NCBI RefSeq assembly: GCF_000277125.1
Contig: NC_016946.1
Coordinates: forward strand, 3,782,001-3,846,000
Length of the DNA: 64,000 nucleotides
Direction of reading: 5' to 3'
Origin: Mycobacterium intracellulare ATCC 13950
Lineage (GTDB): Bacteria > Actinomycetota > Actinomycetes > Mycobacteriales > Mycobacteriaceae
A program made the translations under genes and the position numbers. Positions 25,588-32,681 of this stretch are shown in pieces; position 1 is the first letter of the stretch, and every line of letters starts with the position of its first letter. The notes beneath the pieces were generated by a model, which was not told the origin of the DNA, made no database searches, and worked only from the letters and a program-made list of their open reading frames with translations.

Positions 25588-26427
25588 ATGGGCTTTACCG
25601 CGCAACAACAATCCGTCCCGGGCGTGCAGGCCGAGATGGATCCAATTCCCGATTGTGGTGAAAACACTTACCAGGGCTCGGGAAAACTCCTCGGCAAAAA
25701 GGCGATCATCACCGGCGGCGACAGCGGCATCGGGCGTGCGGTCGCGATCGCCTTCGCGCGCGAGGGCGCCGACGTGCTGATCGCGTACCTCAACGAGGAC
25801 GACGACGCGCGCGACGTGGCCCGCTACGTCACCAACGCCGGACGCAAGTGCGTGCTGGTGCCCGGTGACCTCTCCGACGCCGCCCACTGCCGCGCCGTCG
25901 TGGACCGGGCGGTGCAGGAATTGGGCGGCGTGGACATCCTGGTCAACAACGCCGCGTATCAGATGATGCGCAAGAGCCTGGACGAGATCAGCGACGAGGA
26001 GTGGGATTACACCTTCCGGCTCAACGTGGGCGCGTATTTCTACCTCGCGAAGGCGGCCCTGCCCTACCTGAACGCCGGCTCGTCGATCATCGGCAGCTCG
26101 TCGGTGAACTCCGACAGCCCCAATCCGGCCCTGGCGCCCTACGCGGCGACCAAGGCGGCGATCGCCAATTTCTCCGCCAGCTTGGCTCAGCTGTTGGGCG
26201 AGAAGGGGATTCGGGTCAACAGCGTGGCGCCGGGTCCGATTTGGACGCCGCTGATCCCGTCGACGATGCCGCCGGACAGCGTGGAGTCCTTCGGCGACAA
26301 CGTGCCGCTGGGGCGTGCCGGCCAGCCCGCCGAACTCGCCCCGCTCTACGTGCTGCTGGCCTCCGACGACGCGAGCTACATCTCCGGGGCGCGGGTGGCC
26401 GTCACGGGCGGGCGGCCGATACTGTAG
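25588..26427 (+). CDS. General-stress-type short-chain dehydrogenase (YdaD/YhdF-like)
   Basis: The 279-residue SDR has about 40 residues before the Rossmann domain, with QAEMDPIPDCGENTYQGSGKL, typical of the YdaD/YhdF general-stress group. The cofactor motif TGGDSGIGRA is near residue 43, NNAAYQ near 125, SSSVNSD and YAATKAA in the catalytic region, then VAPGPIWTPLIPS. The ATG at 25588 has a good AAAGGAAA site and keeps this N-terminal extension. The substrate is unknown. It follows the small acidic protein gene in an apparent stress cassette. Confidence 0.9.
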   Translation: MGFTAQQQSVPGVQAEMDPIPDCGENTYQGSGKLLGKKAIITGGDSGIGRAVAIAFAREGADVLIAYLNEDDDARDVARYVTNAGRKCVLVPGDLSDAAHCRAVVDRAVQELGGVDILVNNAAYQMMRKSLDEISDEEWDYTFRLNVGAYFYLAKAALPYLNAGSSIIGSSSVNSDSPNPALAPYAATKAAIANFSASLAQLLGEKGIRVNSVAPGPIWTPLIPSTMPPDSVESFGDNVPLGRAGQPAELAPLYVLLASDDASYISGARVAVTGGRPIL

Positions 26428-26520
26428 GCGGCGATCCCGTCGCGCCCTCTCGCAGGTGTAACGGGCCGCCCGCCGGGGTACAGCCCGGACGGGCGAAACG
26501 GCGAAAGGATGGCACCGATC

Positions 26521-27579
26521 GTGGCCATCGGGAGCGGTCAGCGGCGAAGGTTGCGACGATGGTCGGTCGCGGCGGCCGCCGGAGTCGTGGCGGTAGCGGG
26601 ATGTTCGGCGCCCGGGTCCTCGCTGGAGAGCGCGCCGGCGGTCAGCGTGGCGACCATCGACGCGGCCCTGCATGACCCGGTCTGGTCCTATCACGACCAC
26701 GAGTTGCTGGGCCTCACCGACGATCACCGGCTGGCCGCGATCGGCTACGCCGGGCCGGGCACCGCCCATACCCGGCTGTCGGCCCCGATGGGGTCCGGGC
26801 GCAACCTGCAGATCAGCCAGAAGGACGACCGCCACGTCTTCGTGCCGCAGCCGGAGCGCGGCAAGGTCGCCGTCGTCGACATCGCGACCCTGCGGCCGGT
26901 CGCCGAAATCGACGCCGGCCCCGCCCCTTCCTACCTGGCCGAGGACGCCGGCATGCGGGTGTTGCTGGCGCTCGCCGCGGACGGTTCGTCGGTGACGCCG
27001 GTGGACCAGTACGGGTTCCGCAAGCTGCCGACGGCCACCTACGCCGGGGATCCGGCCGACACGATCGACGGGTCCAACCGCGGGCGGCAAATCGAGTACC
27101 ACCTCTACGGCGCCTCGGGCATCCGCTATTACAAGGGGCCCACGTCGCCGCCCGAAGAACGCGGCTCGCTTCCGATGGCCGTTGCCGTGTGGGCGGGCGA
27201 CGGAACCCAGGTCACCCGCAACTATGTGGCCGGGCGCGACGACAAGGTGCTGTACGCGGTCGACTCGCGTCGCGGCGGGGACGGGCTCGAGGTGCTGGCC
27301 CGAACCGAACTGTCATCGCCGATTCGCTATCTGGGCACCGACGACACGCGCATCTACGCGGCCACCGACCGCGACGTGACGGTGCTGGAAACCGCGAGCT
27401 TCACCGGCTTTCCGAACGGGACCATCCGGGTGATCCGCACCCTCGACTACCGGGCGGGATTGCCGTCGGGCCCGGTCGCTTCGGCGCCGCTGTCCGGGAT
27501 GGCGATCGGCCCCAAGCGGGTGTATCTGACCCTGCGCGGCCAGCCCCACGTGATCAGCGTGGCGAAGCCACGGCTGTGA
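26521..27579 (+). CDS. Beta-propeller-like lipoprotein
   Basis: The product of about 352 residues begins with a basic region (QRRRLRRW) and a lipoprotein signal with lipobox VAGCS near residue 29. Repeated short blocks typical of a YVTN/WD-like beta-propeller follow: VFVPQPERGKVAVVDIATL, VLYAVDSRRGGDGLEVLA, RIYAATDRDVTVLE and VYLTLRGQPHVISVA. It should be anchored outside the membrane. The GTG at 26521 is preferred because GAAAGGA is correctly spaced from it; the ATG at 26509 abuts that site. The ligand is unknown. Confidence 0.78.
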   Translation: MAIGSGQRRRLRRWSVAAAAGVVAVAGCSAPGSSLESAPAVSVATIDAALHDPVWSYHDHELLGLTDDHRLAAIGYAGPGTAHTRLSAPMGSGRNLQISQKDDRHVFVPQPERGKVAVVDIATLRPVAEIDAGPAPSYLAEDAGMRVLLALAADGSSVTPVDQYGFRKLPTATYAGDPADTIDGSNRGRQIEYHLYGASGIRYYKGPTSPPEERGSLPMAVAVWAGDGTQVTRNYVAGRDDKVLYAVDSRRGGDGLEVLARTELSSPIRYLGTDDTRIYAATDRDVTVLETASFTGFPNGTIRVIRTLDYRAGLPSGPVASAPLSGMAIGPKRVYLTLRGQPHVISVAKPRL

Positions 27580-27589
27580 GGGAGGTCAG

Positions 27590-27922
27590 GTGAGCACGAC
27601 AGCGCGGCGGCCCGAGCCGATCGGCATCGATGACGACTTCGAGCTGCTCGAGGAGCAGATCGCGGCGCTCAAAGAGCTCGCGCGGCTCGACGACGTGCCC
27701 GAAGGGCGGGCCTACGACTTCGGAATCCGTTGGGGGGCAGCGCTCGCCGGGCGGTTCCGGCGGTTGGTGCACTACAGTTGCCTGGGCGTGCTCGACGAGC
27801 CCGCCGAACGACGGTTCCAATCCCTGTGTGGCGACCTGCGTTCCGTGTCGGAGTTGATCGAGAGGTTCGATCTCGCCCGGCCGCGGTTCACCGATACCCC
27901 GAGCCACCCCACGTTGCGCTAG
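27590..27922 (+). CDS. Hypothetical protein
   Basis: The 110-residue product starts at GTG behind a GGAGG site, 10 bases after the lipoprotein gene, so it is probably translated from the same transcript. It is acidic and mostly helical (FELLEEQIAALKELARLDD, then GALAGRFRRLVHYSCLG). I recognise no domain. The last 35 bases overlap the 3' end of the convergent zinc-ribbon gene. Confidence 0.7.
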   Translation: MSTTARRPEPIGIDDDFELLEEQIAALKELARLDDVPEGRAYDFGIRWGAALAGRFRRLVHYSCLGVLDEPAERRFQSLCGDLRSVSELIERFDLARPRFTDTPSHPTLR

Positions 27923-28244
27923 CCTGTCTCGCCCTGGCGCGGCTCGCGATGTCCTCGACGTCGGAGATCTCCCGGTAGTCGGACAAAAACTCGTTGGCGG
28001 CCAATACGATTCCGGTGCGCGGGGCCGGACAGTCGTCGTTGCGGCACGTCAACGCCACCATGAAGGCGTCGTCGTCCTCGTCGAGGAACAAGAACCCGAG
28101 ATACAGCGCGTGCCCGACGGCGAAGTCCCTGCCGCCGCAGCCGGCACAGTGTCCGCCCTTGACGGCCACCAGCTCTGAAACTCGTTCGCGCTCAACGCTT
28201 TGCAGGTCGATCAGCTCGGGACGCGTTGCCGAAGGGTCGGGCAT
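27888..28244 (-). CDS. Putative zinc-ribbon protein
   Basis: The 118-residue product has two cysteine pairs, CAGC near residue 33 and CRNDDC near residue 67, spaced as in a zinc ribbon. Between them are HALYLGFLFLDEDDDAFMVAL and LAANEF. The ATG at 28244 lies one base after the stop of the cytochrome b-molybdoenzyme gene, so it is the last gene of that operon. The role is unknown; a small assembly or regulatory factor for the molybdoenzyme is conceivable but not shown. Confidence 0.7.
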   Translation of the reverse strand: MPDPSATRPELIDLQSVERERVSELVAVKGGHCAGCGGRDFAVGHALYLGFLFLDEDDDAFMVALTCRNDDCPAPRTGIVLAANEFLSDYREISDVEDIASRARARQASATWGGSGYR

Positions 28245-28245
28245 G

Positions 28246-29736
28246 TCAGATCTCCACGTCCTTGTCGTAGTGGACGTTGTCCTCGCGCCAGCCCCCAAGG
28301 CCGTGGCCGATGCCGGAGTAGTCGTCGATGAACTCGATCTGGTTGATCCACTTCGCCATCTTGAAACCGACCTGGGTCTCCACCCGCAGCCGCAGCGGCG
28401 CCCCGTGCTTGATGGGCAGCGGCTTCCCGTTCATCTCGTAGGCCAGCAACGTCTGTGGCTTGTAGGCGAGTTCGAGATCGATCACCTCGTAGAACTGGCC
28501 CTCCCCCTCCGCGCTGGGCTCGTCGCGGCCGGTGTCCTGCATGGTCAAAAAGCAGATGTACTTCGCCTGCGGGAGCGGACGCACATGATCGGCGAGTTGG
28601 GCCAGCGGAATTCCGCTCCACTGGCCGATGCTGGTCCACCCCTGCACGCAGTTGTGCATCACGCGTTGCGATTGCTGCTCGGCCAGGCCGCGCAGCGCGT
28701 CGAGGTCCAGCGTCACCGGGTTTTCCACCAGCCCGCCCACCCGCACGCGCCAATCGACGAAGTTGTGCACGGCCATCACCTTGTACTCGGCGCTGGTCGG
28801 CGGCTTGCCGTTGACCCGGTGCTCCTTGGACGTCATCCGCTCGGGGTAGTTCTGCCTCGAATTCAGCGGCCGCAACAGGATTTTGCGGGCGCGGGTGACC
28901 ACGGCGCCGAGCACGCGGCGTACCTGAACGGGCCGGCGCAGGCTCCACACCGTCGCCGCGACGTGGACGGCGACGATGGCCGCGATGATCACCAGCGACA
29001 GGGCGGTGGCCCAACCGATGTTGCGCACGGAACCGAAGATCATCGACGCGGTGAGCTGGCCCCAACTCCAGAAGAAGATCATCGACAGGTGGATGACGAT
29101 GAACACCACAAACGCGATCAGGCCGAGGAAGTGCAGGCTGCGCGCCCATTGCCGGCCGCCCCACATGCGCACATACCAGGGGAACGCGGCCTCGATGGCC
29201 GGTGACTGCGCGGCGCCCGTCAGGATCTGGAACGGCGCCAGCACGAAGATGACCCCGGCGTAGGTCAGCTTCTGGATGGCATCCAGTGGCTCGCCCGGCA
29301 GCAGCGGCGGCAGGTTGAAACTCATGTAGGTGACGATGTCGTTCCACGCCTCACCGAAGATCGACCACGACGCCGGCCAGTACCGGTGCCACTGCCCGGT
29401 GGCGAACAGCAGGATGTAATACGAGAGGCCGACGAGGATCCAGCCGATCACCGAGAAGAAGTGCCAGTGGCGGCCCATGCCGAGTTTCTTGTGGCCGGGC
29501 AACGAGAACAGCGAGCTGTAGTCCTCCTCCTCGTCGAGGGTGTCGTAGAGCTTGTTGACCGGCATTTCCTTGACCGTGAAGCGCGCCCACTCGCTGCCGG
29601 GCCTGCTGTCGTCGTGCCAGTACAGCTTCGGGTGCGTGGACAGGATCTCGATGCCGCTGCGGATCACCAGCGTCAGAAAAAGGACATTGAGCCAGTGGTC
29701 GATGCGCAGCCACGCCGGATAGTCGAGCACTGTCAT
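28246..29736 (-). CDS. Fused cytochrome b - molybdopterin oxidoreductase (SuoX/YedY-type)
   Basis: The 496-residue product joins two modules. Residues 1-280 form a cytochrome b/b6-type domain with about five membrane helices and candidate heme histidines at 14, 90, 92, 202, 216 and 258. From about 320 onward is a molybdopterin-binding domain of the sulfite oxidase/YedY fold, with the molybdenum-ligand cysteine in HNCVQGWTS at residue 363 and IKHGAPLRLRVETQVGFKMAKW. No Tat signal precedes the Mo domain, so its membrane side is uncertain. Separate subunits of this kind (MsrQ-MsrP) reduce oxidised methionine; here they would be one chain. It sits between a small membrane protein and a zinc-ribbon gene. 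Confidence 0.85.
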   Translation of the reverse strand: MTVLDYPAWLRIDHWLNVLFLTLVIRSGIEILSTHPKLYWHDDSRPGSEWARFTVKEMPVNKLYDTLDEEEDYSSLFSLPGHKKLGMGRHWHFFSVIGWILVGLSYYILLFATGQWHRYWPASWSIFGEAWNDIVTYMSFNLPPLLPGEPLDAIQKLTYAGVIFVLAPFQILTGAAQSPAIEAAFPWYVRMWGGRQWARSLHFLGLIAFVVFIVIHLSMIFFWSWGQLTASMIFGSVRNIGWATALSLVIIAAIVAVHVAATVWSLRRPVQVRRVLGAVVTRARKILLRPLNSRQNYPERMTSKEHRVNGKPPTSAEYKVMAVHNFVDWRVRVGGLVENPVTLDLDALRGLAEQQSQRVMHNCVQGWTSIGQWSGIPLAQLADHVRPLPQAKYICFLTMQDTGRDEPSAEGEGQFYEVIDLELAYKPQTLLAYEMNGKPLPIKHGAPLRLRVETQVGFKMAKWINQIEFIDDYSGIGHGLGGWREDNVHYDKDVEI

Positions 29737-29747
29737 GTCGTCACCGT

Positions 29748-30248
29748 TCAGTCGCGCCAGTTCTGTCGTTGCGGATACGCCACGTTGATGCCGGACAGGA
29801 CGGTGGTGTGCACGGCGATGAAGGCCCCGGCGAACGCCATGGCAAACGTTCCCGGGGCCAGGTCCCACCGCCCGGTCACCGCCACCAGACCCGGCAGGCT
29901 GACAAACCGGCTGACCAGATAGATCACCAAAAAGGCCGCGCACACCAGGCTCCCGGCGTACCAGCCCGCTTGCGGCACAAGGGGTTTGGCGGCAAACGCC
30001 ATCGCTGCGGCGACGGCCAGGCAGGCGGCGATCAGCGCGGCCAGATACACCCAGAAATACAGCGGCAGGCCGGGCCGGGTGGCCGCCAAGTAGGCGTGCA
30101 CCGCCACCAGGCCCATGAGCAGCGATGTGCCCAACGCGGTTACGGTGCGCGGCAAGTCGAAGGCGACGTAGCCGTTGAGCGTGAGGAGGGGCGAGGACAG
30201 CGCCTTGTGCCACGCCGTGAGCCACAGTCGCCCCAGGAGACCGGCCAT
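29748..30248 (-). CDS. Hypothetical integral membrane protein
   Basis: The 166-residue product has about five hydrophobic segments, including VTALGTSLLMGLVAVHAYLA, WVYLAALIAACLAVAAAMAF and LVCAAFLVIYLVSRFV. It has a few conserved-looking histidines but no recognised family. It ends 11 bases before the cytochrome b-molybdoenzyme gene. The pairing suggests an accessory membrane subunit, perhaps a second cytochrome-like or anchor component, which is inference from gene order. Confidence 0.75.
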   Translation of the reverse strand: MAGLLGRLWLTAWHKALSSPLLTLNGYVAFDLPRTVTALGTSLLMGLVAVHAYLAATRPGLPLYFWVYLAALIAACLAVAAAMAFAAKPLVPQAGWYAGSLVCAAFLVIYLVSRFVSLPGLVAVTGRWDLAPGTFAMAFAGAFIAVHTTVLSGINVAYPQRQNWRD

Positions 30249-30387
30249 TGCGGCTGACTACCCCGACTGATAGGCCCACAAACGATCGACCGAGGCGACC
30301 TCCAACGGCTCGATCCGCACCGTCGGAGAAGCCGCCTTGCCCCCCGCAGGCAGGGCTTTTACCCCTTGGGCGGCGTAATAATCACCC

Positions 30388-31566
30388 TCACTGCGGGTTT
30401 CGCGGCGCGGCGCAGCGCGCCACCGGCGAACCGACCAGCCGGAACTCCTCACTGGTGTCCAGCTGGGGATCGACGCCCTCCTGGAAGAGGATGATGATGT
30501 CCGAGCCGCCGAACTGGAAGTACCCGAATTCCTCCCCCTTGGCCATGTGTTTGCCGGGCACCGCGGTGAGGACGACCGACGACACGTGGGCCATGCCCAC
30601 CGGGATGACCGCCACGATGCCGATGTCGCCGCAGTCCGATTGCGAGGTGTCGACGGTAACCACGCCGCGGGTCTGGGAGAACTCGTACCCGCTGCTGGCG
30701 CTGTCGCTGGAGGCGAACTCGTGTTCTTCCAGGCCCACCCGCATGAAGACTTTCCCGTTGATCCGGAAGGACTCCTCGACCAGCCCCGCGACGGGCAGGT
30801 GATAGCGGTGGTAGGCATGCACCGGCAGCATGTAATGGACGAAGGTGCCGCGGGCGAAGCTCTCGCTGTATTGGCTTCCTTCGATGAGTTGCTTGATGTT
30901 GCCGTACTTTTCGTTCTTGACGGTGGTGGCGGGGATGCTCGAGTCGGCAGCGATGTCGTAGGCGTGCTGGTATTTGCAGTCGGCCGGTGAGGTCACCACC
31001 AGGTTGGTGGTCGGCTCGGCGATCGGGCGCAGCCCTCCGTTGATTTCCCGCGCGATGAACTGGTTGGCGGTCAGCCATCCGCTGGGCGCGTTCGGGACGC
31101 CGTCGACCAGTGACTCATGGATGCGGTACTCCGGCGCGTTGTCGATGAACGACTGCAGGGCTTCGGGGCTGAACGACTCCGGCGTGTCCAGGAAATTCCC
31201 CCACTGCCGGGCGAAGTCCGTCAGCCATTCCCGAAAGACACCGGAGCCCTGGGCCGGCTCGTCGCCCTGGTCGACCAGGAAGTAGAAGTGCGCCATGCGA
31301 TCGCTGACCTCTTGAGCCTGCCGCTTTTCGTTCTTCCAGGCGTCCGCGTCCGACTCGTGGGGCACCCATCGGAGGAAGCGCTTCAGGTAGGCCTCGTACT
31401 CGCCGATGTCGCGCGGCCACTCGAGCGCCTCGTACAGCTCCGGGTTCAGCTCGGATTCGGCCCGCCGGCGCGCCTGTTGCAACGACCGCTCGAGCCGATC
31501 CGCGAGACCGGGCTCGCTGTCGAGCGTGTCGCGCAGATTGTGGATGACCGAATCCGGCTCGCTCAT
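30388..31566 (-). CDS. Phosphatidylserine decarboxylase-related protein
   Basis: The 392-residue product has an N-terminal region of about 160 residues like the PSDC domain, which precedes some decarboxylases (EFARQWGNFLDTP-like context, then QFIAREINGGLRP). A C-terminal domain of the phosphatidylserine decarboxylase family follows. The usual autoprocessing motif with GST reads FQFGGSDIIILF here, so the serine (about residue 355) is kept and followed by Asp. Processing to the pyruvoyl form is plausible but unproven. The substrate may not be phosphatidylserine; mycobacteria have a separate canonical psd gene. Confidence 0.75.
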   Translation of the reverse strand: MSEPDSVIHNLRDTLDSEPGLADRLERSLQQARRRAESELNPELYEALEWPRDIGEYEAYLKRFLRWVPHESDADAWKNEKRQAQEVSDRMAHFYFLVDQGDEPAQGSGVFREWLTDFARQWGNFLDTPESFSPEALQSFIDNAPEYRIHESLVDGVPNAPSGWLTANQFIAREINGGLRPIAEPTTNLVVTSPADCKYQHAYDIAADSSIPATTVKNEKYGNIKQLIEGSQYSESFARGTFVHYMLPVHAYHRYHLPVAGLVEESFRINGKVFMRVGLEEHEFASSDSASSGYEFSQTRGVVTVDTSQSDCGDIGIVAVIPVGMAHVSSVVLTAVPGKHMAKGEEFGYFQFGGSDIIILFQEGVDPQLDTSEEFRLVGSPVARCAAPRNPQ

Positions 31567-31709
31567 GTCACTGCTCCCTGGTGTCGTCTGTGCGCGAACG
31601 CTTCGCGACCACGGGCAGTCACGTACCCGCGGACTCGGGCGGCAAACGGCGCCGCATCGCCGCGGTGCGCACGCGAACGCAAAGGACCGCGGGGAGTTGG
31701 CGATTCCGC

Positions 31710-32123
31710 TCAGCGTCCGCGGGCGCGGCGATTGTGCTTCTTGATCGCGTCGACCAACTCCGCTTTGTTCATCGTCGATCGGCCCGGAACGTCGAGCCGG
31801 CGCGCCACGTCGAGCAGATGCTTTTTGCTGGCGTTGGCGTCGACGCCCTCGGCCGACTCGCCGGACGGTCGCAGCCCGCCACGCTCGGCGCGCTCGTCGG
31901 ACGGCCCCTTCTTCTCCTTGGGTTCCCAGTGGTCGCCGACCTTTTCGAAACTGTGCTTGACGGCGGCGTAAGCCACCCGGTGGGCCCGTTCCTCGCTGCC
32001 GTACTGGTCGGCGGCCGCGTCGTGGGATTTCGCGAACGTGCGTTGCGCTTTGGCGTCGGAACGCCGCAAAGTGCTGGGCAGTTCGCTCTTCTTGGGCGCT
32101 CCGCCTTTCGTCGTCTTCGGCAT
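31710..32123 (-). CDS. ChaB / Rho N-terminal (SAP-like) domain protein
   Basis: The first 60-70 residues (GAPKKSELPSTLRRSDAKAQRT, AYAAVKHSFEKVGDHW) match the ChaB fold. The C-terminal 40 residues (SKKHLLDVARRLDVPGRST, MNKAELVDAIKKHN) match the Rho N-terminal/SAP-like nucleic-acid-binding helix pair. The 137-residue protein is basic at both ends and should bind DNA or RNA. Such proteins are small, stress-associated and poorly characterised in actinobacteria. It diverges from the MarR gene across a 123-base spacer. Confidence 0.88.
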   Translation of the reverse strand: MPKTTKGGAPKKSELPSTLRRSDAKAQRTFAKSHDAAADQYGSEERAHRVAYAAVKHSFEKVGDHWEPKEKKGPSDERAERGGLRPSGESAEGVDANASKKHLLDVARRLDVPGRSTMNKAELVDAIKKHNRRARGR

Positions 32124-32238
32124 CGAACCTCCTCGTGCGCCAAAAGCGGTGCGGGAAACCTGTTACCGCCGGTCGGTTACCCCGTTGCGGGCCGGGCAAT
32201 CGCGGTCCGGGAAATGTGCGCCGCGGCCAGGCGGACGT

Positions 32239-32257
32239 ATGTCAACATGGTTGACAT
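32239..32257. promoter_or_regulatory. Perfect 19-bp palindrome at the marR start codon, candidate operator
   Basis: ATGTCAACATGGTTGACAT has 8-bp arms around a 3-base centre that is the ATG start codon. Palindromes of this kind, with TGTCAAC/GTTGACA half sites, fit a dimeric MarR repressor. Binding here would block expression of the regulator gene, so autorepression is the simplest reading. The palindrome is seen directly; the binding is inferred. Confidence 0.7.
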
Positions 32258-32681
32258 GAATCAGGACGACGCCCCGCTTGGCTATCTGCTGTACCGGGTG
32301 GGGACGGTGTTGCGGCCGGAGGTTGCCGCGGTGCTGAGTCCGTTGGACCTGGCCCTGCCCGAATTCGTTTGCCTGCGCATCCTTTCGATGTACCCGGGGA
32401 TGTCGAGCGCCGAGCTGTCCCGCCACGCGGGCGTCACCCCGCAGGCGATGAACACGGTGCTGCGCAAGCTGGAGGACGTCGGTGCGGTGGAGCGGCCTTC
32501 GTCAGTGTCGTCGGGGCGGGCGCTGCCGGCCAACCTGACCGGCGCGGGCCGCGCCCTGCTCAAGCGCGCCGAAGCGGCGGTGCGCGGCGCCGACGCCCGG
32601 ATCCTGAGCAAGCTCACCGAGACGCAGCAGCGCGAATTCAAAAGGATGCTCGAAAAACTCGGGTCCGACGAGCGGGCCTGA
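32247..32681 (+). CDS. MarR family transcriptional regulator (Rv2887-like)
   Basis: The 144-residue product has the MarR winged-helix layout: PEVAAVLSPLDLALPEFVCLR, SAELSRHAGVTPQAMNTVLR (recognition helix region), DVGAVERPSSVSSGRALPANLT (wing), and a C-terminal dimerisation helix LTETQQREFKRMLEKLG. The closest recalled relative is Rv2887, which represses a methyltransferase gene and affects drug resistance in M. tuberculosis. The ATG at 32247 lies inside a 19-bp palindrome; an ATG at 32256 (MNQDD) is an alternative. The convergent amidase gene ends right at its stop (TGATCA). Confidence 0.92.
   Translation: MVDMNQDDAPLGYLLYRVGTVLRPEVAAVLSPLDLALPEFVCLRILSMYPGMSSAELSRHAGVTPQAMNTVLRKLEDVGAVERPSSVSSGRALPANLTGAGRALLKRAEAAVRGADARILSKLTETQQREFKRMLEKLGSDERA

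Noticed and set aside
30258..30818. Possible frameshifted fragment at the end of the phosphatidylserine decarboxylase-like gene
   Set aside because: The alternative frame is a shadow; the reading of the PSD-like protein is continuous to its stop at 30388 with conserved motifs near the end.
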